From the NCBI RefSeq assembly GCF_900609065.1, contig NZ_UXAU01000011.1:1-64000 (forward strand): a stretch of 64,000 bases of DNA. Reading direction: 5' to 3'. The position numbers and the translations under genes are program-made. This document shows, piece by piece, positions 1 through 8,918 of the stretch (positions within the stretch are counted from its first letter, which is position 1; each line of letters begins with the position of its first letter). Origin of the DNA: Arthrobacter ulcerisalmonis. GTDB lineage: Bacteria > Actinomycetota > Actinomycetes > Actinomycetales > Micrococcaceae. A model generated the notes under the pieces. The model was not told the origin of the DNA. It did no database searches and worked only from the letters and a program-made list of their open reading frames with translations.

Positions 1-129
1 GAAACCGCCCTGCAACGCTATTTCCAAGCACACCCCGAACGGTTTAGCGCCCGCCCGAGGACACCGACGCCCGCTGGCACGGTAGGGATCAACCTGCCAT
101 ACGAGAAACCAAAAAACAAAGCCGCATGA
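1..129 (+). CDS. IS3-family transposase, C-terminal fragment (cut by window edge)
   Basis: The reading frame is open from base 1 and stops at TGA 127-129. The 42 visible residues contain YFQAHPERF, then a proline- and threonine-rich stretch and a short GINLP tail. An AHPERF block followed by a P/T-rich stretch and a WINxP-like ending is typical of the extreme C-terminus of IS3-family OrfB (DDE) transposases in actinobacteria. The catalytic core lies outside the window, so whether the element is intact cannot be judged. The assignment rests on this tail alone; no terminal inverted repeat could be defined with confidence. Confidence 0.6.
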   Translation, partial: ETALQRYFQAHPERFSARPRTPTPAGTVGINLPYEKPKNKAA

Positions 130-154
130 CTCCACACAGCTTGACATCGAGCGT

Positions 155-186
155 AACTGCGGTTTTGACCCCTCAAAACTGCAGTT
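155..186. terminator. Strong hairpin between transposase tail and yegP-like gene
   Basis: Arms of 14 bases (155-168 and 173-186) pair with one G-T type mismatch around a CCCC loop. The hairpin lies between two convergent genes, so a bidirectional terminator is the simplest reading. A T-run is lacking, and it could instead belong to the end of the insertion sequence. Confidence 0.5.
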
Positions 187-213
187 AGCGCTACTCAGTT
201 GGGGACGGCGAGG

Positions 214-507
214 TTACCCCACCGCTGCACGCCGTGCGGCGGTGGGGTTCTTGTGCTTTAAAGCGGCCTCATCCTTTGGGGAGCGAACGGGCCTCACCGG
301 CTCGCGAATGACGGAGCCCGCACCGTCGCTGCTCCTGTCCCGGATGTGACCAGTGCCGGCCACCTCCCGGGCCAAGGCCACCCCCGCAGCAGCAGCGCGC
401 TTGGTGGGAAAGGTGATCGAAATGGCCACCAGGTTTCCAGCCGCATCCATCATCCGGACGCGGTAGCCACCATCTGCTGCATCCACAAGCTCGAAATAAC
501 CAGCCAT
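214..507 (-). CDS. YegP/DUF1508 family protein
   Basis: The 97-residue protein opens with MAGYFELVDAADGGYRVRM and has one copy of the DUF1508 (YegP-like) fold over residues 3-55, where a phenylalanine-glutamate strand precedes a glycine turn and a basic F-x-T-K-R-A-A helix start. Family members are small cytosolic proteins of unclear function, often seen in stress regulons. The remaining 40 residues are basic and low in complexity. A GGAGGAG ribosome site sits 8 bases before ATG 507. A perfect palindrome in the promoter (568-579) suggests a dedicated repressor. Confidence 0.8.
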   Translation of the reverse strand: MAGYFELVDAADGGYRVRMMDAAGNLVAISITFPTKRAAAAGVALAREVAGTGHIRDRSSDGAGSVIREPVRPVRSPKDEAALKHKNPTAARRAAVG

Positions 508-567
508 GGTCGAATTACTCCTCCGTCAGTCACGGCACTGTGCACTTGGAAAGCCATGAAGTACTGA

Positions 568-579
568 TAAGTATACTTA
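568..579. promoter_or_regulatory. Palindrome TAAGTATACTTA upstream of yegP-like gene
   Basis: This perfect 12-base palindrome lies about 60 bases upstream of the yegP-like start. It is AT-rich in a GC-rich setting, and overlaps where a minus-10 element would be expected. An operator is inferred; the cognate regulator is unknown. Confidence 0.4.
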
Positions 580-609
580 GGAATTCGCGCAGCAGCCCTG
601 ACGGATTTT

Positions 610-2415
610 TCAGGCCGGCACAGAATCCGGGGAAATCGCCTGATCACTCCCTTGGACGGCGTGCTGGTGGAGCTCCAAAGCGCTGGTGACCAGGGCAAAA
701 TGACTAAAGGCCTGTGGCGTGTTTCCCAGCTGCCGGCCTGCTTTGACGCCCCACTCTTCACTCAGCAGGCCCACATCGTTGCGCAGCTCCAGCAGGCGCT
801 CGAACAGGGCCTTGGACTCCTCGACTCGGCCAGCTCCCAGTAGTGCCTCCACCAGCCAGAAGGAACAGGCCAGGAACACGCCCTCGTCGCCCGGCAGGCC
901 ATCGTCGCTGTCTTCTGGCCGGTAGCGCAGCACGAAGCCGTCCTGCGTGAGCTCCCGCTGGATGGCCTCGATGGTGCCAATCACGCGGGGATCGTCAGCG
1001 GGCAGGAATCCCACCCTAGGAATCAGCAGCAGGCTGGCATCAAGCTCCGGCCTGCCGTAGGACTGCAGGAACGTGTTGCGTTCGGGGTCGAAGCCGTTGG
1101 CCATCACGTCGGCATGGATGGTGTCGCGCAGCGCCTCCCAGTGCTCCACCGGCCCGGGCAGCCCAAAATCGCGCACACCCTTGACCATCCGGTCCGCCGC
1201 AACCCACGCCATCACCTTCGAATGAGTGAAGTGCCGGCGCGGTCCGCGCATCTCCCAGAGGCCATTGTCTGGCTGGTCCCACACCTTCTCAAGGTGCCGC
1301 ATCAGCGCGCGCTGCAGCGGCCAGGAGTCGTCGTGGTTCTTGAGCAGCGCAGACCTGGTCAGCGCCAGGCAATCGAGCACCTCGCCCCACACATCCAGTT
1401 GGAACTGTTCGGCGGCACCGTTGCCAATGCGCACGGGCACGGAGTCTTCGTAGCCGCGGAGCCATGGTAGGTCCATCTCCGGCAACCGACGCTCGCCGTG
1501 GATGCCGTACATGATCTGCAGGTCCGCAGGATCACCTGCCACGGCGCGCAGCAGCCATTCGCGCCAGGCTGCGGCCTCCGCGGTGTAGCCGGCGGACAGG
1601 AGCGCTTGCAGCGTCATGGCGGCGTCCCGCAGCCAGCAGTAACGATAATCCCAGTTCCGCGGACCACCGATCTGTTCTGGTAATGACGTGGTGATCGCGG
1701 CAACGATTCCCCCGGTGGGCGCGTACGTCAGCGCCTTGAGGGTCACCAGGGACCGGACCACAGCCTCCTGGTATTCGCCCTTGACCGTGCACTGAGTCGT
1801 CCAGTCGCGCCAGAAGTCCTCGGTGGCCGCGAGCACGACGTCGGCCTCCACCTTGGGCGGGCGGCCCAGGTGACTCGGGGCCCAGGACAGCACGAACGGC
1901 ACCCGCTCGCCGGCGCTCACCGTAAAGTCGCTGACCGTATGCATGTTTTCGCCGTGCAGTGGTGCCGGCGTCATCAGGAAAACCGCATCCGGACCCGCCA
2001 CAGCGTGCAGGCCCTGATGGTCCCGGCGGACCCAGGGGACAACGTGGCCGTAGTCGAAGCGTAGGATCAATTCGCCGCGCATCTGCACCGTACCGCTGAC
2101 GCCCTCGACGATCCGCACCACGTCCACCACACCATCCCTGGGTGGCATGAAATCAATGACCCGCACCGTTCCATCCGGAGTCTCCCATTCGGTCTCCAGG
2201 ATCAGGCTGCCCGCGCGGTAACGCCTGCGCGTGCAGGTACCGCCACCTTCGGGTGCCAGAAGCCATCGGCCGGCGTCGGGAGTATCCACCAGCGCTGCGA
2301 AGCAGGCTGGTGAATCGAACCGCGGCAGGCAGAGCCAGTCGATGGAGCCCTCCGTGCTGACCAGGGCGCCGGTGTGCAGGTCGCCGACTACTGCGTAATC
2401 CTCAATCTGTGCCAT
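610..2415 (-). CDS. Glycoside hydrolase family 15 protein (trehalase/glucoamylase-like)
   Basis: This 601-residue protein begins MAQIEDYAVVGDLHTGALVS, the usual N-terminus of bacterial GH15 proteins; this start was preferred to an ATG six codons upstream for that reason. A beta-rich N-terminal domain (about 1-200) is followed by an alpha/alpha barrel. The first catalytic region is at about 255-264 (NWDYRYCWLRD) and the second, with the general-base glutamate, at about 510 (GDEGVFLACSFW). Relatives include mycobacterial trehalases and fungal-type glucoamylases, so an alpha-linked glucoside is likely; trehalose is plausible but not proven. It is divergent from the App1-type gene, with about 90 bases between starts. 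Confidence 0.9.
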   Translation of the reverse strand: MAQIEDYAVVGDLHTGALVSTEGSIDWLCLPRFDSPACFAALVDTPDAGRWLLAPEGGGTCTRRRYRAGSLILETEWETPDGTVRVIDFMPPRDGVVDVVRIVEGVSGTVQMRGELILRFDYGHVVPWVRRDHQGLHAVAGPDAVFLMTPAPLHGENMHTVSDFTVSAGERVPFVLSWAPSHLGRPPKVEADVVLAATEDFWRDWTTQCTVKGEYQEAVVRSLVTLKALTYAPTGGIVAAITTSLPEQIGGPRNWDYRYCWLRDAAMTLQALLSAGYTAEAAAWREWLLRAVAGDPADLQIMYGIHGERRLPEMDLPWLRGYEDSVPVRIGNGAAEQFQLDVWGEVLDCLALTRSALLKNHDDSWPLQRALMRHLEKVWDQPDNGLWEMRGPRRHFTHSKVMAWVAADRMVKGVRDFGLPGPVEHWEALRDTIHADVMANGFDPERNTFLQSYGRPELDASLLLIPRVGFLPADDPRVIGTIEAIQRELTQDGFVLRYRPEDSDDGLPGDEGVFLACSFWLVEALLGAGRVEESKALFERLLELRNDVGLLSEEWGVKAGRQLGNTPQAFSHFALVTSALELHQHAVQGSDQAISPDSVPA

Positions 2416-2507
2416 CAGCCCAGCCTGCCACACACAACTGCGCGCGAGCCGAGTGCCACGAGACTCGTCGGCTCCGGCGCCCCGCGGGCTGTGGCAAAGT
2501 GGAGGTC

Positions 2508-3608
2508 ATGGACCAAGCCCCCAACAATGTCCCAGCCGGCACGCCCGTTGCGGGGGACGGCACCATCAGGGGCTCGCTCGCCAACAACAGCGTCTTCCAG
2601 ATCGCCCACAAGGTGTCCGACGCCGTTAACGCCGTGCGGATCAAGCTGGCAAAGCGCTGGAATTTTGTGCCGCAGACCCTCGCCTACAAGGGTTACGGTT
2701 CCACTTCCCGGGTTCGGATCCTGGGTCGCGTGCTCCTGACCCAGAAGCCACTCCCCGGAAGCGTCGCGGAACGCGAGGCACGAAACGGTCGGATGAACGT
2801 CCGCGGCTGGCGTGCATTCACCAGTGTGCCGCTTCAGTTCACCAACGTGGAGATCACCATCGGCGATGTGGTGACCCAGGTCCAGGCGGATCGGGGCGGG
2901 CTGATTGACGCCGTGGTGGACGTCAGGCTGGCACCCGGCTGGCATACCGCCGTCGTCCGTGGTGACGGAACCGAAGCGAGCGAGGCGCAGGTCCAGGTGG
3001 TGAGCCCGGAGACGCGGTTCGGCATTGTCTCTGACATCGACGACACCGTGATGGTCACCGCCCTCCCCCGTCCTTTCCTGGCGCTGTGGAACACCTTTGT
3101 CCTCAGTGAGCGGGCCCGGATGGCGACGCCGGGCATGGCCGTCCTCCTGGACCGGCTGGCGAGCCAGCATCCGGAGGCGCCGATCATTTACCTGTCCACG
3201 GGACCGTGGAACGCCGCACCCACGCTGGCACGCTTCCTTGCCCGCAATATCTACCCCTCTGGTTCGCTGCTCCTGACCGACTGGGGCCTGACCCAGGACC
3301 GGTGGTTTCGCAGCGGCCAGGAACACAAGCGCCGCAACCTCGAACGGCTTAGTGAAGAGTTTCCCGAGGTCAAGTGGCTGCTGATCGGCGATAACGGCCA
3401 GCATGACGAGGAGATCTACAACACCTTCGCAGCCGACCATCCCGAGCACGTGGCAGCGATCGCCATCCGGCAGCTCTCGGTCAGCGAGTCCGTTTTCGCC
3501 GGCGGGCACACCCTGGACGGCGACCACACGGCGTCCTCAGTGCCGTGGATCTACGCTCCCGACGGCGCCGGAATGGCCAAGCAATTGGCTGCTGTCAATC
3601 TGCTGTAG
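2508..3608 (+). CDS. App1-family (DUF2183) phosphatase
   Basis: The protein has 366 residues. A HAD-like DxDxT motif (DIDDT) is at 176-180, STGPWN at 230-235 and GDNGQHD at 294-300, matching the catalytic blocks of the App1/DUF2183 phosphatidate phosphatase family. The first 175 residues form a beta-rich domain common in bacterial members. Yeast App1 dephosphorylates phosphatidic acid, so a lipid phosphatase is a reasonable guess, but bacterial substrates are not established. ATG 2508 was preferred because upstream in-frame codons run into the divergent GH15 gene and encode arginine-rich sequence unlike the family. Confidence 0.82.
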   Translation: MDQAPNNVPAGTPVAGDGTIRGSLANNSVFQIAHKVSDAVNAVRIKLAKRWNFVPQTLAYKGYGSTSRVRILGRVLLTQKPLPGSVAEREARNGRMNVRGWRAFTSVPLQFTNVEITIGDVVTQVQADRGGLIDAVVDVRLAPGWHTAVVRGDGTEASEAQVQVVSPETRFGIVSDIDDTVMVTALPRPFLALWNTFVLSERARMATPGMAVLLDRLASQHPEAPIIYLSTGPWNAAPTLARFLARNIYPSGSLLLTDWGLTQDRWFRSGQEHKRRNLERLSEEFPEVKWLLIGDNGQHDEEIYNTFAADHPEHVAAIAIRQLSVSESVFAGGHTLDGDHTASSVPWIYAPDGAGMAKQLAAVNLL

Positions 3609-3769
3609 CGGCAGCCGCGCCGCCTACCGCCGCCAGCACGCAGTTATGACAGCCTGCGGCCCACCGGCATGTATATACTTCTGGGTATCGGTTTAGCAGC
3701 GGGCCGTTGGAAAGTTCTTCGATCCAGCGACCGTCACCGACTTCCTGCCTGTCTGGGTAGAAGCGCTGA

Positions 3770-4621
3770 GTGTTGCCGGCTCGTATTGACCTGAGCGAAT
3801 GGCACCAGAAAATCGTGGCCAGCGAGTCAACAGCAAAAACCGATTCATCCATCACCGAGCAGCTCCATGAATTGGTCCTCAACAGCTCCGACGTTGAGGA
3901 CTTCCTCACCGAACTCACCCAGGTGTCCGCACGCCATCTCTCCGCGCCCGGAGACGAGATCTTGTGCGCCATCACTTTGGTGCGCCTGCGCAAGGCGACG
4001 TTGGTGGCCAGCACCAGCACCGAGGCCAGGAGCCTTGCCCTGTTGGAGCTTGATTTCCCGCAGACCCCCGGCACTGCCGCAACCTCATTGCAGGCGGGCG
4101 CAGCGGGCACCGAGGGCCCGCTCAAGGGCAACGCCGGAGCGCAGCCTGCGGGTCGCGTCGCCGTCCACGCCGAGGACCTGGCAGTGGACAGCCGGTGGCG
4201 AGGCTACTCAGAGGCAGTGCTGGGACACGGGGTCCGCTCCGTATTAGCCCTCGCCTTTGATCTGGACGGCGAAACGAAGGCCGCGCTGCTGCTCTACTCC
4301 GGCCGGCCGCAACGTTTCGATGAACGCGACGTGGCCTTCGCCAAGGACTTTGTGAAGCAGACCTCGCTGGCACTGAGCCTGGCGATCCGCTGCGCCCACC
4401 ACAGCGAAACGGCCGCCAACCTGCGCGCCGCCATGGAGTCACGGACAGTGATCGACATGGCCGTGGGAATCATCATGGCGCAAAGCCGATGCAGTCAGGC
4501 CGACGCCTTCGAAATCCTGCGGACCGCCTCAAGCACCCGCAACGCGAAGGTCCACGACGTCGCTGCCTCCGTGGTCAACGCTTTGGGCCAAGGACCCGCC
4601 AAGACGCATTACGACGGCTGA
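3770..4621 (+). CDS. GAF and ANTAR domain regulator
   Basis: The 283-residue protein starts at GTG 3770. Residues about 30-195 resemble a GAF sensor domain. Residues about 222-280 form an ANTAR domain, with the conserved run TVIDMAVGIIMAQSRCSQADAF. ANTAR domains bind paired hairpins in nascent RNA and prevent transcription termination, usually when a sensor domain is activated. This GAF-ANTAR layout is very common in actinobacteria. The 160 bases upstream hold no gene but carry a GGGTAT element that could be a sigma-B-like minus-10. The last 13 bases overlap the end of the convergent MFS gene. Confidence 0.85.
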   Translation: MLPARIDLSEWHQKIVASESTAKTDSSITEQLHELVLNSSDVEDFLTELTQVSARHLSAPGDEILCAITLVRLRKATLVASTSTEARSLALLELDFPQTPGTAATSLQAGAAGTEGPLKGNAGAQPAGRVAVHAEDLAVDSRWRGYSEAVLGHGVRSVLALAFDLDGETKAALLLYSGRPQRFDERDVAFAKDFVKQTSLALSLAIRCAHHSETAANLRAAMESRTVIDMAVGIIMAQSRCSQADAFEILRTASSTRNAKVHDVAASVVNALGQGPAKTHYDG

Positions 4622-5820
4622 TCCGGCTCCGGTTGCTGCGTGGGCCGACCACCAGCATCAGAGCCCGCGACCACCACTACGGCGCCCAGCAGCAACGCCG
4701 CATTGGCCCAGAAGATACCTAGGACGCCCAACGGGGCGGCAACGGCTCCCACTGCCACCGGCAAGGTCACTTGCGCCAGCCTGTTGACGCTCATGCGAAG
4801 GCCGAGGACCGCTCCATGGCTCGAGGACGAGGTCAAGGCCACCACCCAGGCCATGGTCAGCGGCTGCGGAATACCGAGGCCAATACCTAGGCCGATCATG
4901 ACCGCGAGCGCACCGGCTGCGCCCACTAGGGGCAACGCCGTCAACGCCAGCGCCGCTGCTGCAATGGACACCATCAGCATGGCTTTGCGGCCAAAAATGG
5001 CGATCAACCTGGTCAGCCCGAACCTACTTGCCACGGATACTGCGGCACGGACGGCCAGCAGCAGTCCAACGATCGGTGCACTGACGTTCTGCTCAGCCGC
5101 CCAAACCGGCACGAATGCATACATCAGGTCCACGGTGACCAGGACCGCACCGCTGACCACCAGCGAGCGCCAGAGTCCTGGCGTTCTGAGGACCGTGGCA
5201 GCACTGGCCTGAGGTGCCGCGACCCGGCGGCGATCACGGCGGAGGGTTGCGTCAACGTGGCGCAGGAAAAGGAACGCGGGCGTCGCCAGGACACTGAAGG
5301 TCAGGCACACCAGCAGCCCCAGCGTAGTGTCAGGCGGGCTGTCGGCGGGAAGTCCGACGACGGCAACCAGCGTCACCGCCGGCGGTCCGACCAGTTGCCC
5401 GATGGACGCCGCCGCCGTCAAGGTTCCGAAGGCACCATCTCTAGTGCCGGCGTCGGACGCGTGGGCCACGAAAGCCTGCTGGCCCACCATGACCATCAGG
5501 TGCCCCAGGCCGATGACTGCGCTGGCCAACAGTAATATGGGCAGACCTGGGACCACGAGCATCAAGGCGGTGCCAGCGATGGCCAACAGAAGACCCGTGA
5601 ACGCCATGGCCGTGCCACCCAGGCGGTCTGCCAAGCGCCCGGCGGGGAAGGCGGCAAGCAAGGCAGGCAGCGCAAAGCTGGAGGCCAGGAGGCCCAGGAA
5701 CACTGGATCCGCCCCCAAGGACAGGGCGCGGTACCCGATGATGAGCCTGATGCCCACCCAAGCTGCCTGAGCCAGGATGGCCTGGGCGCTCAGCGCTACC
5801 CGCCACCGCGGTGGACTCAT
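4609..5820 (-). CDS. MFS transporter
   Basis: The 403-residue protein has about 12 hydrophobic segments and the MFS loop 2-3 signature (GRLADRLGG, about 61-69). Its start codon overlaps the stop of the RpiR gene (ATGA), so the two are translationally coupled. The substrate cannot be told from sequence; short MFS proteins of this kind are often exporters. Being co-transcribed with a regulator that faces the tct operon suggests transport of a related metabolite. Confidence 0.85.
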   Translation of the reverse strand: MSPPRWRVALSAQAILAQAAWVGIRLIIGYRALSLGADPVFLGLLASSFALPALLAAFPAGRLADRLGGTAMAFTGLLLAIAGTALMLVVPGLPILLLASAVIGLGHLMVMVGQQAFVAHASDAGTRDGAFGTLTAAASIGQLVGPPAVTLVAVVGLPADSPPDTTLGLLVCLTFSVLATPAFLFLRHVDATLRRDRRRVAAPQASAATVLRTPGLWRSLVVSGAVLVTVDLMYAFVPVWAAEQNVSAPIVGLLLAVRAAVSVASRFGLTRLIAIFGRKAMLMVSIAAAALALTALPLVGAAGALAVMIGLGIGLGIPQPLTMAWVVALTSSSSHGAVLGLRMSVNRLAQVTLPVAVGAVAAPLGVLGIFWANAALLLGAVVVVAGSDAGGRPTQQPEPDQPS

Positions 5821-6698
5821 GAGCGGAGCGGGATTTCGTCTGCTCCGCCCAACAGCCGGGTCAGGTCATCAATGCTGTCGCGGGTGGCCTGGTAATGTGC
5901 CGGCGCCAGGTGGAAGATCGCCAACTGCAGCGCATACGCGAGTGCCATGGGGATCAACTGGGTGCGGTACTCGGTGTCGTCTCCGCGGCGGGCGGCAATG
6001 AGGTGGTCCGGGCTGGGCCGGAATCGGTAGCCGGGGACGTCGGAAAGGACGATGCTCTTGCCGCCCCTGCGCGTGGCCTCGGAAACCAGCGTCGGCAGGT
6101 GCAGGGGCGCTTCACGCAACGCCAGGGCTATCAGGGTGCTTTTCGCATCAAAACTGACAAACCCCTCTGCGAGGTCCTTGGCGGTGGGACCCAGCAGCAC
6201 GGTGGTCAGGCCCAGCCTGCGGAGCCTGCGGGCCAGGAGTTCCAGTGTTGGCCGTTCATCGTTTTTCGAGTAGAGGTACACCACGTTCGAAGCGTGCAAC
6301 GTCTGGGCAGCAGCATCAAGGTCTTCCTGCGGGACGAAGTGCGGCAGGCGCTTCAGGGCACGGATTTCGTCTGCAATGAAAGCCGAGAGGTCGTGCCCAG
6401 ACTCGCCACGCATCACAGTGGCGCTTGGTGTCATCTCCTCTTCGTCGCGCCGGAGGTCCGCGCGAAGCTCCGGGTATCCTCGGTAGCCAAGTTTTTTGGC
6501 CAGCCGCACCACCGTGGATTCGTGAGTCTTGGCCCGCTCCGCTACTTCAGCGGCCGGAATACCCGCCATGTCGCCAGACATCAGGACATTCATGGCGCGC
6601 TCCTCGGAGGCGCTCAACCTGACGGTACTGCTCGCAACAACTGCCTTGAAACTCACTGGCTCCCCTTTGAGGTCCGCGTTCTCTGTGATGCTTGACAC
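5817..6698 (-). CDS. MurR/RpiR-family transcriptional regulator
   Basis: This 293-residue protein has an N-terminal winged helix-turn-helix of RpiR type (THESTVVRLAKKLGYRGYPEL) and a C-terminal SIS sugar-phosphate-binding domain (about 120-250), with the usual strand VVYLYSKNDE. The start is set at GTG 6698; an upstream extension would be long and atypical. It lies divergent from tctBAC-rraA and is coupled to the downstream MFS gene. RpiR proteins with SIS domains usually respond to phosphorylated sugars or related acids. It probably controls the divergent transporter through the site at 6712-6733. Confidence 0.85.
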   Translation of the reverse strand: MSSITENADLKGEPVSFKAVVASSTVRLSASEERAMNVLMSGDMAGIPAAEVAERAKTHESTVVRLAKKLGYRGYPELRADLRRDEEEMTPSATVMRGESGHDLSAFIADEIRALKRLPHFVPQEDLDAAAQTLHASNVVYLYSKNDERPTLELLARRLRRLGLTTVLLGPTAKDLAEGFVSFDAKSTLIALALREAPLHLPTLVSEATRRGGKSIVLSDVPGYRFRPSPDHLIAARRGDDTEYRTQLIPMALAYALQLAIFHLAPAHYQATRDSIDDLTRLLGGADEIPLRS

Positions 6699-6711
6699 TC
6701 TCTCACGAACA

Positions 6712-6733
6712 TGCAATCCTGTGCAAGATTGCA
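6712..6733. promoter_or_regulatory. Candidate RpiR operator TGCAAT-N10-ATTGCA
   Basis: An inverted repeat TGCAAT (6712-6717) and ATTGCA (6728-6733) lies in the 100-base divergent region between the RpiR gene and tctB. The half-site recurs as a compact palindrome TGCAATTGCA upstream of the second RpiR gene (55282-55291) and upstream of lhgO (16613-16622). Operator function is inferred from position. Confidence 0.5.
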
Positions 6734-6798
6734 AGTCACGGTGAAAGCCAAACTTGCTACCCCCAGTTTCCTTTGCCGCAGAGAGGCGGACAACAAAG

Positions 6799-7392
6799 AT
6801 GCACACGCTCAACGCACCTGTTGCGCTGGAATGGACGGTCGCCGCGGTGGCCGTCGCCGGCGGACTCGCCATAGCTGGCGTGGGGTCCAGCTATGGCCTG
6901 ACCCATACCTCCGGGGTGGGCGCCGGATTCTTCCCCACGGTCGCAGGCAGCCTGGTAGCCCTGGCAGGGATCCTCTGGATCCTGCAACTCCTTGCGGCCC
7001 GCAAGGAGCCAGCGACTCCAGCACCCATCGGGGACGCGCTGGAATCCGTACCTCCCCACCATGACTCCGGATCGGCACTGGTCTCGTTGCTGGATGACGA
7101 CAACAGCGAAGAGCCCGAGGCCGACTTCCCGGACCGACACGGCTGGGCGCGGGTGGGCATCATCTCCGGCGCGATCTTGATTGCTGCGCTGCTGTTACCA
7201 CTCCTGGGATACACGATAGTGATGACCCTGATGCTCGGAACCATCCTGCACTTCGTCAGCCGGCGAAAGCTCTGGTTGGCCGCTACCGTTGCGCTTGGCT
7301 CAGCACTGGCGTCCCGCCTGGTATTCGAGGTCTGGCTGGGCACGGCACTGCCCACCGCATCCCTGGACTTCCTGGCTGGACTGGGGCTCTGA
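6799..7392 (+). CDS. tctB: Tripartite tricarboxylate transporter, small membrane subunit TctB
   Basis: The 197-residue protein has hydrophobic segments near the N-terminus (about 8-30 and 40-65) and a C-terminal pair, separated by an acidic linker (DDDNSEEPEADFPD). This matches the four-helix TctB (DUF1468) subunit, with a longer than usual hydrophilic middle loop. It works with TctA and TctC to take up carboxylated substrates using the ion gradient. ATG 6799 was chosen because the upstream codons overlap the divergent promoter. Two bases separate it from tctA. Confidence 0.85.
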   Translation: MHTLNAPVALEWTVAAVAVAGGLAIAGVGSSYGLTHTSGVGAGFFPTVAGSLVALAGILWILQLLAARKEPATPAPIGDALESVPPHHDSGSALVSLLDDDNSEEPEADFPDRHGWARVGIISGAILIAALLLPLLGYTIVMTLMLGTILHFVSRRKLWLAATVALGSALASRLVFEVWLGTALPTASLDFLAGLGL

Positions 7393-7394
7393 GC

Positions 7395-8918
7395 ATGGGA
7401 TTTGATCAGCTCCTCGGTGGCCTCGCCACTGTCTTCACACCAGAGCACCTTCTCTTCGCGCTGATCGGTTGCGTCCTGGGAATGCTGGTGGGCGTGCTTC
7501 CCGGATTCGGCCCAGCCGCGGCTGTGTCGCTACTGATTCCCGTCACGTTCGGGCTGGATGCCACCTCCGCGATCATCATGCTGGCCGCCATTCTCTACGG
7601 GGCGGCCTACGGCGGTACCACCACCGCGGTCCTGCTCCGCATCCCCGGCGAAGCATCCTCGATAGCCACCACCCTTGACGGCTACCAGATGGCCAAGAGG
7701 GGTCGTGGCGGCCCTGCCCTGGTGATCGCGGCCCTGGCCTCGTTCGTCGGTGGCCTGATCGGCGTCGTCGGCTTTGTGGTGGTGGCACCCTTCAGCCGGC
7801 TCGCCCTGGAGTTCGGCGCCCCCGAACTGTTTCTCGTTTCGCTCCTTGGCTTCGCCCTGATCACCAGCTTTGCGGGCAACAATCCCGCCAAGGCGCTATT
7901 GAGCGCGGCGGCAGGGCTGGCGATCGCCACGGTGGGTGTGGACTCCGGCGTGGGCATTGCGCGATTCACCTTCGACATGCCCGAACTGTTTGACGGACTG
8001 GGTCTGGTGGCAGTGGTCATGGGCGTCTTCGGCCTCAGCGAAGTCCTGGCACAGGCCCAAAAGGGTCCACTCGGCGTCCCGAGTCCCCTGACGGTGGCAC
8101 GGCTGCTGCCCACCAGGACCGACCTGCGTCGATCCGCGCTACCCTCCCTGCGAGGTTCGGTCATCGGATTCTTCATGGGCCTGCTGCCCGGTTCCCCTGG
8201 CGCTGCTACCTCCCTGGCGTCCTACGCCGCTGAGAAAAAGCTGTCCCGGCGCAAGGACGAGTTCGGGAAGGGTGCGGTCGAAGGCATCGCAGGACCGGAG
8301 TCAGCAAACAACGCGCTGGCAGTTTCGTCCATGATCCCCCTCTTTACCCTGGGCATCCCCACCTCTGCCACCGTGGCCATCATGGCGGGTGCATTCACCA
8401 TGAACGGGCTGATCCCCGGCCCGCTCCTCTTCCGGGATAACCCAGACGTGGCCTGGGCCATCATTGCCAGCCTGATCGTGGGCAACCTGATCCTCCTGGT
8501 GCTCAACGTCCCACTGGCCCGGGTTTGGATCGCCGTCCTGAAGGTGCCGTTCCATTACCTCATGGCCGCCATCCTGGCTTTCATGTTTCTTGGCACCTAC
8601 TCGATCAATGGCAGCGCCTTCGACATCCTCATCATGTTGGGAGCCGGCCTCCTGGGCTACGTCTTCCAACTGGTGAAGGTGCCGCTGACGCCGCTGGTCC
8701 TGGGCCTGATCCTGGGACCGCTGCTGGAGGAAAACTTCCAGCGGTCCTTGGCGTTGTCCAGGGGTGACTACGGTGTCTTCCTCGACGGCCCCATCAGCAT
8801 CACCCTCCTGGCCGTCATTGCCATCGCCATCATCTTCGGCGCTGTCAGGCCACTCATCGCATCACTGCTCAAGAAGAAAACCTCCACTCACCTCGCGCCA
8901 AAGGAACTTGCGAAATGA
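7395..8918 (+). CDS. tctA: Tripartite tricarboxylate transporter, large permease TctA
   Basis: This 507-residue, strongly hydrophobic protein has the TctA family layout: an N-terminal glycine-rich block (GMLVGVLPGFGPAAAVSLLIP, first half visible from about residue 29), a second inverted-repeat copy (FFMGLLPGSPGAATS, about 257-271) and GIAGPESANNA. The two PGxGP/PGSPG blocks mark the internal duplication typical of TctA. It is the channel component, with TctB as partner and TctC as periplasmic-side binder. Its stop overlaps the tctC start (ATGA). Confidence 0.93.
   Translation: MGFDQLLGGLATVFTPEHLLFALIGCVLGMLVGVLPGFGPAAAVSLLIPVTFGLDATSAIIMLAAILYGAAYGGTTTAVLLRIPGEASSIATTLDGYQMAKRGRGGPALVIAALASFVGGLIGVVGFVVVAPFSRLALEFGAPELFLVSLLGFALITSFAGNNPAKALLSAAAGLAIATVGVDSGVGIARFTFDMPELFDGLGLVAVVMGVFGLSEVLAQAQKGPLGVPSPLTVARLLPTRTDLRRSALPSLRGSVIGFFMGLLPGSPGAATSLASYAAEKKLSRRKDEFGKGAVEGIAGPESANNALAVSSMIPLFTLGIPTSATVAIMAGAFTMNGLIPGPLLFRDNPDVAWAIIASLIVGNLILLVLNVPLARVWIAVLKVPFHYLMAAILAFMFLGTYSINGSAFDILIMLGAGLLGYVFQLVKVPLTPLVLGLILGPLLEENFQRSLALSRGDYGVFLDGPISITLLAVIAIAIIFGAVRPLIASLLKKKTSTHLAPKELAK

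Noticed and set aside
2415-3527. Long open frame opposite the App1-type phosphatase gene
   Set aside because: It is antisense to a gene with clear catalytic motifs, lacks family features and is typical of GC-rich shadow frames.
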